DNA of 29,129 nucleotides from Lachnospiraceae bacterium UBA1760 (GTDB lineage Bacteria > Bacillota > Clostridia > Lachnospirales > Lachnospiraceae): contig DCHE01000059.1 in assembly GCA_002314775.1 (NCBI GenBank), positions 64,540-93,668 of the forward strand, written 5' to 3'. Below, piece after piece: positions 1 through 6,857 of the stretch. Each line of letters starts with the position of its first letter. Position 1 is the first letter of the stretch. The position numbers and the translations under genes are program-made. The notes beneath the pieces are model-generated. The model ran no database searches and had not been told where the DNA came from. It was given only the letters and a program-made list of their open reading frames with translations.

Positions 1-363
1 GTTTGCAAGTGCAATATCCTTGCCCTTTTTTATGGCTGCGATTGTAGGTCTGATTCCAATCATGCCTACAATTGCTGTAACAAGGATATCATAGTCCTCA
101 TACTCAGCCACTTCAATCAGGCCATCCATTCCGCATAAAACCCTGATACCCGTGTCTGCGAGGCGCACCTTAAGGTCTTCGGCTGCATTTTCGCTTGAAA
201 TACATACAAGAGCAGGCATGAATTCCCTTGCCTGCTTCTCGATAAGTTCAATATTTGAGCCACATGTAAGTGCTACTACCTTAAGGTCATTATTGTTTCT
301 AACTACATCAAGAGTCTGGGTTCCTATGGAGCCTGTAGACCCGATAATTGCTATCTTTTTCAA
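1..363 (-). CDS. dxr: 1-deoxy-D-xylulose-5-phosphate reductoisomerase, N-terminal part (cut by window edge)
   Basis: The first 121 codons are present and the gene runs off the left edge. Dxr converts DXP to 2-C-methyl-D-erythritol 4-phosphate with NADPH, the committed step of the MEP isoprenoid pathway. The translation opens LKKIAIIGSTGSIGTQTL, the family's N-terminal NADPH-binding loop GSTGSIG, and the visible part ends in KDIALAN, just before the usual LANKE segment. The start is TTG (363-361); no ATG fits the conserved N-terminus, and a GAGGGTGAT ribosome site lies a few bases upstream. It follows cdsA by 34 bases in the classical pyrH-frr-uppS-cdsA-dxr order, tying isoprenoid supply to undecaprenyl phosphate synthesis. 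Identification is secure; nothing can be said of the missing C-terminal catalytic region. Confidence 0.95.
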   Translation of the reverse strand, partial: MKKIAIIGSTGSIGTQTLDVVRNNNDLKVVALTCGSNIELIEKQAREFMPALVCISSENAAEDLKVRLADTGIRVLCGMDGLIEVAEYEDYDILVTAIVGMIGIRPTIAAIKKGKDIALAN

Positions 364-397
364 AATAATCACCCTCGTAAAATACTACATAAATGTA

Positions 398-1198
398 TTA
401 CATAAACATATTAAGCGCATAGTAAATAATAGGCGCTGTAAAAATTATACTGTCAAATCTGTCCATAACTCCACCATGTCCAGGAATAAGCTTTCCATAG
501 TCCTTGATTTCGTTATTTCTCTTGATTGCTGATGCTGCCAAGTCTCCAATCACTGCCGGAATTGCTCCAATTGCTCCAACTAAGAAGAACCAGAGAATTG
601 CATTGTCAACCGGCTTAACATAATTATTGAATAAAAGGCCGAATATCGCGCCAAGTAATCCTGCTCCAAGAATTCCACCGATAAGTCCTTCAATACTCTT
701 CTTAGGACTGAGTAGCGGAGTCATCTTGTGCTTTCCCATGGTGACGCCCGCACAGTAAGCAAGAGTGTCATTGCCCCACGAACAGATAAATGCAAGTATT
801 ACTAAATATCCGCCAAACTCCATCTCTCTAATCTGATAGATGTAGGAAAGCATAACTGCAACATAGAAAAATGAAGTGAATGCCGCAAATGCTTCTTTAT
901 CTTTATACTTTGGATAAGCAATAACATAAATAGCAAGCACAAGTAAAAGATATATTATCATCATTGGCATTACGTATTTGCTGTTAGAAGTCATAAGAAG
1001 TACATAGTAGACAATTGTAGCTATATATGCAACAAATGCCATAACCGTCTTCTCAACCTTGTACACTCGCATCAGCTCGAATACTCCTATAAGAGAGAGC
1101 AGCAAGGTAACTACGCCTGTAACATAGCCGCCAAAATAAAGTGTCACTGTTGCCAGAATAACCAGTACAATTCCGCTTGCCAGTCTTGTCCAAAACAT
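398..1198 (-). CDS. cdsA: Phosphatidate cytidylyltransferase (CDP-diglyceride synthase)
   Basis: This 266-residue integral membrane enzyme makes CDP-diacylglycerol from phosphatidic acid and CTP, the branch point of phospholipid synthesis. The chain is almost entirely hydrophobic, with about seven or eight membrane segments. Near the C-terminus (about residues 224-251) it carries the CDP-alcohol cytidylyltransferase signature, with SAIKR, KDYGKLIPGHGG and DRFDS in order, including the conserved K-D and HGG-x-x-DR-x-D residues. Its ATG overlaps the uppS stop by one base (TAATG), so translation is probably coupled. Length is normal for the short clostridial form. Confidence is high. Confidence 0.97.
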   Translation of the reverse strand: MFWTRLASGIVLVILATVTLYFGGYVTGVVTLLLSLIGVFELMRVYKVEKTVMAFVAYIATIVYYVLLMTSNSKYVMPMMIIYLLLVLAIYVIAYPKYKDKEAFAAFTSFFYVAVMLSYIYQIREMEFGGYLVILAFICSWGNDTLAYCAGVTMGKHKMTPLLSPKKSIEGLIGGILGAGLLGAIFGLLFNNYVKPVDNAILWFFLVGAIGAIPAVIGDLAASAIKRNNEIKDYGKLIPGHGGVMDRFDSIIFTAPIIYYALNMFM

Positions 1199-1926
1199 TA
1201 TTTTACCCCTCCATACCTTCTATCTCGCATACTATAGTGTCTAATAGCCTCAATCATATCCTCACGTTTAAAATCAGGCCACAATGTGTCTGTAAAATAA
1301 AACTCAGAATATGCAATCTGCCATGGAAGATAATTTGAGCTTCTCATCTCACCACTTGTTCTTATTAGAAGGTCCGGATCCGGAAGCTCCCAGGTGTCAA
1401 GGTTATTTGAAATCATATCCTCAGTAATTGCAGAAGGCTCAAGTTCACCAGCCTTAACCTTCTCGGCAAGCTTAATCATAGCTCTTCTAATCTCATCTCT
1501 TCCACCATAGTTAAGAGCAATCGTAAACTGAAGACCAGTATTGCCTTTAGTTGCATCCTCAAGCCTTTCTATTGCCTCAATAATATCTGCTGCAAGCTTG
1601 CTTCTCTCACCGATAACCCTCACTCGCATATTATTCTTATTTGCTCTCTGGATAGCATTAAGAAGATAGTTTCTGAGAAGGTTCATAATACCAGTAACCT
1701 CCTCCACCGACCTCTTCCAGTTCTCAGTAGAAAATGCATATACCGTAAGACATTTTATTCCAAGATTCCAGGCATCCTCACAGCACTGCTCAACAGCCTT
1801 TGCGCCCTCCTTATGTCCGAAGTTTCTCGGCAAATGTCTCTTCTTGGCCCATCTTCCGTTGCCATCAAGAATGACCGCAACATGACAAGGGACGTTGTAT
1901 ATAACCCCATCAATCTCTTTTTCCAT
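1198..1926 (-). CDS. uppS: Isoprenyl transferase / undecaprenyl diphosphate synthase
   Basis: This cytosolic cis-prenyltransferase of 242 residues adds isopentenyl units to farnesyl diphosphate to make the C55 carrier for peptidoglycan and wall polymers. The family motifs are clear: HVAVILDGNGRWAKKR at about residues 15-30 with the catalytic aspartate, AFSTENWKR at about 65-73, NYGGRDEI near 139-146, and the C-terminal DLLIRTSGE ... LPWQIAYSEFYF block. Start ATG at 1926 is preceded by GGAGC. The stop overlaps the cdsA start. Its place between frr and cdsA is the usual one in Firmicutes. Confidence 0.97.
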   Translation of the reverse strand: MEKEIDGVIYNVPCHVAVILDGNGRWAKKRHLPRNFGHKEGAKAVEQCCEDAWNLGIKCLTVYAFSTENWKRSVEEVTGIMNLLRNYLLNAIQRANKNNMRVRVIGERSKLAADIIEAIERLEDATKGNTGLQFTIALNYGGRDEIRRAMIKLAEKVKAGELEPSAITEDMISNNLDTWELPDPDLLIRTSGEMRSSNYLPWQIAYSEFYFTDTLWPDFKREDMIEAIRHYSMRDRRYGGVK

Positions 1927-1966
1927 CGCTTTTTGCTCCTTACGAAATAGTATAGTTCAAAAATGC

Positions 1967-2512
1967 TTATACTGTCATGAGCTCCTTAGTCTTCTCGTCT
2001 AATGCCTTATCTACCTTTGCAATGTACTTATCTGTAATCTTCTGAATCTTGTCTTCATTTGTCTTTAACTCATCATCAGAGATTTCACTTGCCTTATTCA
2101 TCTTCTTAAATGCATCGTTAGCATCTCTTCTGATATTTCTAATAGCTACCTTAGCAGCCTCTGCCTTCTTCTTAATGTCCTTAACAAGATCCTTTCTTCT
2201 TTCCTCTGTAAGCTCAGGGAATCTGATGATAACGCACTTTCCATCATTGTTTGGAGCAACGCCAAGATCTGAACAGATAATAGCCTTCTCAATCTCCTTA
2301 ATCATCTTTGCTTCCCAAGGCTGGATAACAAGTGTTCTTGCCTCTGGAACTGAGATATTAGCAACGCCCTGAATTCCTGTTGGAACTCCGTAGTAATCAA
2401 CCTTGAGCTTATCTAAAATATGTGGATTTGCTCTACCAGCTCTAACATTTGCATATTCATTTGCAAGGTTCTCTATTGTCTTTTCCATCTTGTCTTCGTA
2501 CTGACTAAACAT
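1967..2512 (-). CDS. frr: Ribosome recycling factor
   Basis: This 181-residue protein, the normal length for RRF, splits post-termination ribosomes together with EF-G. Recognisable blocks are NVRAGRANPHILDKLKVDYYG near residues 22-42, the PEARTLVIQPWE segment near 56-67, and the long helical C-terminal part with FPELTEERRKDLVK and AIRNIRRDAND. Together these give the L-shaped three-helix plus sandwich architecture. The ATG at 2512 has a TAGGAGGA ribosome site. An 81-base gap upstream, wide for this operon, contains a dyad and a TATAAT box described separately. Confidence 0.97.
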   Translation of the reverse strand: MFSQYEDKMEKTIENLANEYANVRAGRANPHILDKLKVDYYGVPTGIQGVANISVPEARTLVIQPWEAKMIKEIEKAIICSDLGVAPNNDGKCVIIRFPELTEERRKDLVKDIKKKAEAAKVAIRNIRRDANDAFKKMNKASEISDDELKTNEDKIQKITDKYIAKVDKALDEKTKELMTV

Positions 2513-2550
2513 AAAATCGTCCTCCTAATTGTCATTAATTATTATTAAAA

Positions 2551-2580
2551 ATTATAGTCTATCACTAAAATGTATTTTAG
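2551..2580 (-). promoter_or_regulatory. Perfect dyad next to a TATAAT box upstream of frr
   Basis: In the pyrH-frr gap the minus strand reads CTAAAAT-AC-ATTTTAG (2565-2580, 7-bp arms, 2-base centre). Nine bases downstream is a perfect TATAAT (2556-2551), about 40 bases before the frr start. No good -35 is seen at the right spacing. This may be a regulated internal promoter for frr-uppS-cdsA-dxr, or merely AT-rich chance. Evidence is limited to the sequence pattern. Confidence 0.3.
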
Positions 2581-2593
2581 CATTGTATGGGTA

Positions 2594-3298
2594 TTATTCG
2601 CAAGTGATAAGTGTTCCTGTAAATCCGCCTGTAACTGCTTTAACGATGCTGTTCTCGCCGTTAAGTCCAAAGAGCATCATAGGCATCTTGTTCTCCATTG
2701 CAAGAACTGCTGAGGCAAGGTCGATAACTCCAAGCTTATTGTCAACTATATCGCTCATATGCATCTTGTCATATTTCTTAGCATCAGGATTCTTCTTAGG
2801 ATCACTGTCGTAAACTCCGTCTATTGCCTTAGCTGAGAGAATAACATCTGCCGAGATTTCAATTGCCATAAGAACTGTTGCCATATCTGTAGAGAAATAT
2901 GGATGACCAATTCCGCCTGCAAAGAAAACAATCTCACCATTCTTAAGATATGATACTGCCTTATCCTTATCAAAAAGCTCTGTCATATTGCCACAGATAA
3001 ATGGTGTCATAATATGACACTTCATTCCCTTCGATCTGAACATATCTGCTGTGTAAATGCAATTCATTACGGTTGCAAGCATACCAATCTGGTCTGCCTT
3101 TACTCTGTCCATATATTCAGAGGTTCTTCCTCTCCAGAAGTTACCTCCTCCGATTACTACAGCAAGCTCGATATTCTTGTCTACAAGCTTTCTAACCTGA
3201 GAAGCAACATCCTTAACTGTCTCCTCATCAAAGCCTGTCTTCTTGTCTCCAGCAAGTGCCTCACCACTAAGCTTTAGTAAAACTCTCTTTAATTCCAT
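2594..3298 (-). CDS. pyrH: UMP kinase
   Basis: This 234-residue amino-acid-kinase fold enzyme phosphorylates UMP to UDP with ATP in pyrimidine nucleotide synthesis. The N-terminal KRVLLKLSGEAL phosphate loop (about residues 4-15), the VIGGGNFWRGR uridine/ATP loop (about 48-58), the DQIGMLATVMN helix and the DGVYDSDPKKNPDAKKY nucleotide-binding segment are all in place. The start is ATG with AAGGAGAAA upstream. It follows the bactofilin gene by 29 bases, a less usual upstream partner (tsf is common elsewhere). Confidence 0.97.
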   Translation of the reverse strand: MELKRVLLKLSGEALAGDKKTGFDEETVKDVASQVRKLVDKNIELAVVIGGGNFWRGRTSEYMDRVKADQIGMLATVMNCIYTADMFRSKGMKCHIMTPFICGNMTELFDKDKAVSYLKNGEIVFFAGGIGHPYFSTDMATVLMAIEISADVILSAKAIDGVYDSDPKKNPDAKKYDKMHMSDIVDNKLGVIDLASAVLAMENKMPMMLFGLNGENSIVKAVTGGFTGTLITCE

Positions 3299-3327
3299 TG
3301 TGCACTTTCTCCTTATGCATATTTATA

Positions 3328-4413
3328 TTATTTATTTCCCGGCTTTGGGAAATAGCTCTTTGCGTCTATATCAGAGTAGCACTGAGAACAGAAGCCCTCA
3401 ACTACCGCTCCATTGTTGATTTGAACTGATTTTGACTTGATATTACCAATTACAACAGCAGTCGAATCAACGATTACCGGGCCATGAACATCGATATCTC
3501 CGTTAACCGCTCCTGCAATAATTGCCGAACCACTAGTGATATTGCCTACTAGTACAGTTCCGCTTCCAAGTACAAGCTCCTCTTCAACATTAACCTGTCC
3601 CTCAATCTTTGCCTCTTCGCAATAGAGCGACTTAGTATCAATGTCGCCAAATATAACGCCGCTAACTACCATCTTTCCAAGGCACTTAACATTACCGTTA
3701 ATTCTTCCAGTGATGTCAATATCTCCTGCAGTCTCAAGATCACCATTTATTGTAGTCAGCTCAGTGATATATGCTGTGTTATCACTTGGATTTCCTGCCA
3801 TAACTCTGCTGCTCTTAAGCTCTCTCTCAATAACCGGAGAAAAGCTCTCCTTTGACTCTCTGTGCTTGCTGATTTTAGATATCTCATCCTTAGTAGTATC
3901 GTCAATAGGTATTACAGAGTCGGCAACTATCTCTTCGCAATCAGTTTCTATATCAGTTTTTATATCATTTTTTACTGCTTCCTGCTCAACCTTATCAGAA
4001 TTTTGCTTCAATTCTTCCATAGCTATTTTGCTACCCTCCTCTTTATCAGTCTTAACTACTTCTTCACTGCCAAATGCTTCACCATTAGCTTCTGAAGGCA
4101 GCTCGTTCTCTTTCTCAGTCAACTTAACTGCCATTTCATCCTTATCTGCCTCCGGCTTATTACTACTTACTCTCTCAATCGCCTCAGATACAGCAGCCTT
4201 AACATTCATACGTCTTGACTTTGTCTTCTTTTCATCTTTTGTATTCGACCTGATTTCTTCGTTATTATCCGAAAGTGATCCGTTTTCCTTCTCCGAATCA
4301 AGCTCAGCAATATCCAAAGTAACTACCGTTTCCTTCTTTTCTTCCTCTGGATCTGGCACAAGATCATTAACCGCCTGCGCAAAATCCCTGTTAAACCCTC
4401 TTACGAAGCTCAA
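3328..4413 (-). CDS. Bactofilin-family polymer-forming protein with long acidic N-terminal region
   Basis: The protein has 361 residues. About 215-345 form the bactofilin beta-helix: repeating short hydrophobic/glycine turns such as GDLETAGDIDITGRINGNV, SGVIFGDIDTKSL, VNGDIDVHGPVIV. Bactofilins self-assemble without nucleotide into filaments or sheets that organise wall synthesis, polarity or stalks at the membrane. Residues 1-210 are a low-complexity, highly charged Glu/Lys/Asp/Ser region with no recognisable fold, far longer than the short tails of typical bactofilins. The C-terminus carries FCSQCYSD, a CxxC pair. The start is TTG at 4413 with GGAGG seven bases upstream; no ATG fits. The gene sits between a dikinase-like gene (47-base gap) and pyrH. 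Family assignment is good; the cellular role here is unknown. Confidence 0.85.
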   Translation of the reverse strand: MSFVRGFNRDFAQAVNDLVPDPEEEKKETVVTLDIAELDSEKENGSLSDNNEEIRSNTKDEKKTKSRRMNVKAAVSEAIERVSSNKPEADKDEMAVKLTEKENELPSEANGEAFGSEEVVKTDKEEGSKIAMEELKQNSDKVEQEAVKNDIKTDIETDCEEIVADSVIPIDDTTKDEISKISKHRESKESFSPVIERELKSSRVMAGNPSDNTAYITELTTINGDLETAGDIDITGRINGNVKCLGKMVVSGVIFGDIDTKSLYCEEAKIEGQVNVEEELVLGSGTVLVGNITSGSAIIAGAVNGDIDVHGPVIVDSTAVVIGNIKSKSVQINNGAVVEGFCSQCYSDIDAKSYFPKPGNK

Positions 4414-4430
4414 AATACATCCTCCTAAAA

Positions 4431-4469
4431 CATATACGATAAATAAACTGACTAATCAAATTATTTGAT
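4431..4469 (-). promoter_or_regulatory. Possible weak promoter with overlapping dyad upstream of the bactofilin gene
   Basis: The minus strand has TTGATT (4459-4454), a 17-base spacer, then TATATG (4436-4431), matching sigma-A consensus at 4 of 6 positions in each box. A perfect 7-1-7 dyad, ATCAAAT-A-ATTTGAT (4455-4469), covers the -35 and the stop codon of the upstream gene. A regulated internal promoter for bactofilin-pyrH is possible; a weak hairpin or chance is the alternative. Confidence 0.3.
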
Positions 4470-6782
4470 TTCCTTATTCTTCGCATCTAATGTAATCACA
4501 TTTTTACTTACAACATAATTGTAAATCTTCTCTCCGCATCCAATAGCTGCAGGAATACTAAATTCAGCACACCTTATTGCCATATGAGATGCAGCACCAC
4601 CATATCTGGTGACAAATCCTGCAATATTTGCAGTAAATATCCAGTCGTAACCCGGATCAGCTTTTTTTACTGCTACAATCTTCCCCTCAATATCTGTAAT
4701 ACTGCAATTATCATCAAGACAAACCACCTCTGCACGAACTCTCTCAGAGGTAATAAAGTTTGGTCTTGATTCCATGACATAAATCATATCTATATCCTTC
4801 TCAGAAAGAATAACCTCCGGAAGAATAAGCCCCGAATTGATATCATGCCTCACCTTATTATTATATATTATTTGTCTTATTTCATCACTATTTTTTTCTT
4901 CAAAAAAGTCAGATATTTCTACGTAGGACATATCCTCTCTTGAAATATTATAAATGTCCCCTATTCTCACAATAATATCAAGTATAAGACTAAGCGACTT
5001 TGTAAACTCGAACTTGAAATACTCTCTGTTCTCAGTCGTGTGCTTTATGAAATCTGCAAGCTCATTTGCATCAGCATCAATCTCATAATCCTTAAGAGCC
5101 TTCTCTAGCACGGAAATGTCAAGACTTCTCGCAGTTGGTCTCTCCTTAACCTTATTATCAAGCTCCTTATCCTCCAGCTCCTTATACATTTCCTTGTAGG
5201 ATTCAGTTCTTAAGTTGTAGGTGCCAAGTCTCAGATGGCCGTACCTCTCAATAAACTCAGAATGCTTCATCCTTCCATGGCTGTAATCATCGAAATCTCT
5301 CTCAAATTCAGAGGCAACCGTACTGATTGACTGCATAAAGCTGTCCATCTCACTTCTCTCGACGTAGTTCATCTCAACTAAGGTTCTGCAGAAGCTTCTT
5401 GCCATAAATGCAAGTCTTGCCTGTCTGGCAAACTGAGGAGTACCGTCAGTCTTAATTGATGTGAGCAGCTCGCAAATGTATCCCATCAAAACACTTGCAT
5501 CCTCCTCAAGAAGAGGATTTTTTTCCCTTATCTCACGTCTTTTGTCCTGCATAAGCTTAATTGAATGCATATCCTCTTCATACACATCCTTATACTCATT
5601 AATTGCAAGAACAGTAATAAAGAACAGACTCTTATGAATACTGTTTACCTCATCTTTTGTAAAGCCATATTCGTAGAGCGCCTCCAATTTTTTCTCAGTA
5701 CAAAAATCAAATACTGAAAAAACTATCTCAAACTCAATCTTATCGTGAGCCGAAAGGTCCTCCTTGAGCTTTATCTCATAATACCTCTTCAGCTTAGCTC
5801 TAAGTTCTGGTGAAAGAAGCTCTGGAACCAGCGATTCAAAGGAATAATCCAGAGAAATATACGGCTTGTTTCCGATTTTATACATAAGGTCATCATTTAT
5901 ATAATGATATCCAATTGCGGATATTCCTGCCGACCAGGTGAAGGAGGTAATTATCTCCCTATACAGGGAATAATCAAGTGGAAATGGATTATCTCCAATT
6001 ATTTCGGATGGATTCCAAAAGGCCATATCCGAGAGCTTGTGACCTCTTTTTAGAAATGCGGCTTTAGCCTCCTCCTTCGCTGCAAAAATCACATCATCCT
6101 TTGTATCTCTAATAAGATTTCTGACTGCAGCAAGTGGTCTTGTCTGAAATATATAAACCTCATTCTTCGCTGTTATTCCAAATTCAATGTCCAGATTATC
6201 AATACTCGTAAGAGTAAGAATCTCATCTACAGCCTCAACAAGCTTATCAAACGGCTTATCAATACTACCCCTGTTGGCATTTCTTGCAATGTATAAAACT
6301 CTTCCACCCTTGCCACTGGTAACGGAATCTGTACTTCCATCATCATCGTAATTCACCATAAAATATGGTCTGCCAAGAAGCAAATCGCGGGTAAATACAA
6401 CCCCGGACATAGAAACCTCAATCTGTTCCTGACAAAGAACCTTTTCATCACTGTCAACGGTTCTATCGTCATCATAGGAATCTATAACCTGCTTCATCGC
6501 AGTCTTTATATCATCAGTATTTCCCGAGTCAACATTAAGAACACTGTCGAAATGTCCCGCATTTGAGGCCACCTCGCCATCTTCATTCTTAGATGAACTC
6601 CTAATAACAATTTTCTTTCCCCAAAAATAATCTCCGATTTTCTTAGCAGTCTTATTCTCATCCTGAAAATAATCGCTTACATTTACAATCAAAAGCTTCG
6701 CAATATGTGCTTTTATCAAACGCTGCTTAAGATACTCAAGTACATCGGCCTTACTGATAATCTCTTCATTTTCTAGTAACAT
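4461..6782 (-). CDS. PEP-synthase-like phosphohistidine enzyme (ATP-grasp / helical / swivelling His domain), glutamine-kinase-like
   Basis: This 773-residue protein has dikinase architecture without the PEP/pyruvate TIM barrel. An N-terminal PPDK_N ATP-grasp domain spans about residues 45-220, with VIRSSSKNEDGE, MSGVVFTRD, DIEFG and QTRPL in order. A long helical middle region begins with the block WNPSEIIGDNPFPLDYSLY near 256. A C-terminal PEP-utilizer mobile domain holds GGAASHMAIRCAE, whose His733 is the predicted phosphocarrier. ATP would phosphorylate this His, which then swivels to the second substrate. Architecture and length recall Campylobacter Cj1418 (L-glutamine kinase of the phosphoramidate pathway) and rifampicin phosphotransferase; the substrate is inferred, not shown. 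I chose ATG 6782, six bases after GAGGTG; the in-frame GTG at 6791 lies inside that ribosome site. No other phosphoramidate genes are nearby. Confidence 0.8.
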   Translation of the reverse strand: MLLENEEIISKADVLEYLKQRLIKAHIAKLLIVNVSDYFQDENKTAKKIGDYFWGKKIVIRSSSKNEDGEVASNAGHFDSVLNVDSGNTDDIKTAMKQVIDSYDDDRTVDSDEKVLCQEQIEVSMSGVVFTRDLLLGRPYFMVNYDDDGSTDSVTSGKGGRVLYIARNANRGSIDKPFDKLVEAVDEILTLTSIDNLDIEFGITAKNEVYIFQTRPLAAVRNLIRDTKDDVIFAAKEEAKAAFLKRGHKLSDMAFWNPSEIIGDNPFPLDYSLYREIITSFTWSAGISAIGYHYINDDLMYKIGNKPYISLDYSFESLVPELLSPELRAKLKRYYEIKLKEDLSAHDKIEFEIVFSVFDFCTEKKLEALYEYGFTKDEVNSIHKSLFFITVLAINEYKDVYEEDMHSIKLMQDKRREIREKNPLLEEDASVLMGYICELLTSIKTDGTPQFARQARLAFMARSFCRTLVEMNYVERSEMDSFMQSISTVASEFERDFDDYSHGRMKHSEFIERYGHLRLGTYNLRTESYKEMYKELEDKELDNKVKERPTARSLDISVLEKALKDYEIDADANELADFIKHTTENREYFKFEFTKSLSLILDIIVRIGDIYNISREDMSYVEISDFFEEKNSDEIRQIIYNNKVRHDINSGLILPEVILSEKDIDMIYVMESRPNFITSERVRAEVVCLDDNCSITDIEGKIVAVKKADPGYDWIFTANIAGFVTRYGGAASHMAIRCAEFSIPAAIGCGEKIYNYVVSKNVITLDAKNKEIK

Positions 6783-6821
6783 ATACCGCACCTCATCAAG
6801 TCAAAAATCGTCTCTCCACAA

Positions 6822-6857
6822 AATGTAAATTATAAGTTTACATTAAACATTTCTAAA
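6822..6857 (-). promoter_or_regulatory. Possible promoter with an 8-bp-arm dyad around the -10 box
   Basis: Between the symporter and the dikinase-like gene the minus strand carries AATGTAAA-N7-TTTACATT (6844-6822), a perfect inverted repeat that overlaps the symporter stop codon. A perfect TATAAT (6834-6829) sits at its centre, with TTTAGA (6857-6852, 4 of 6) 17 bases upstream. The arrangement suits a repressor site over a promoter for the dikinase-like gene. A weak RNA hairpin is the alternative; the T-run after it is too short for a convincing terminator. Confidence 0.4.

Noticed and set aside
3641..4468. Long plus-strand open frame opposite the bactofilin gene
   Set aside because: It is a mirror of the Glu/Lys/Ser-rich coding bias of the minus-strand gene; its Ser/Leu-rich product has no recognisable motif.
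4461..6782. Assignment as phosphoenolpyruvate synthase (ppsA) or PPDK
   Set aside because: The C-terminal PEP/pyruvate-binding barrel is missing; the protein ends right after the phosphohistidine domain.
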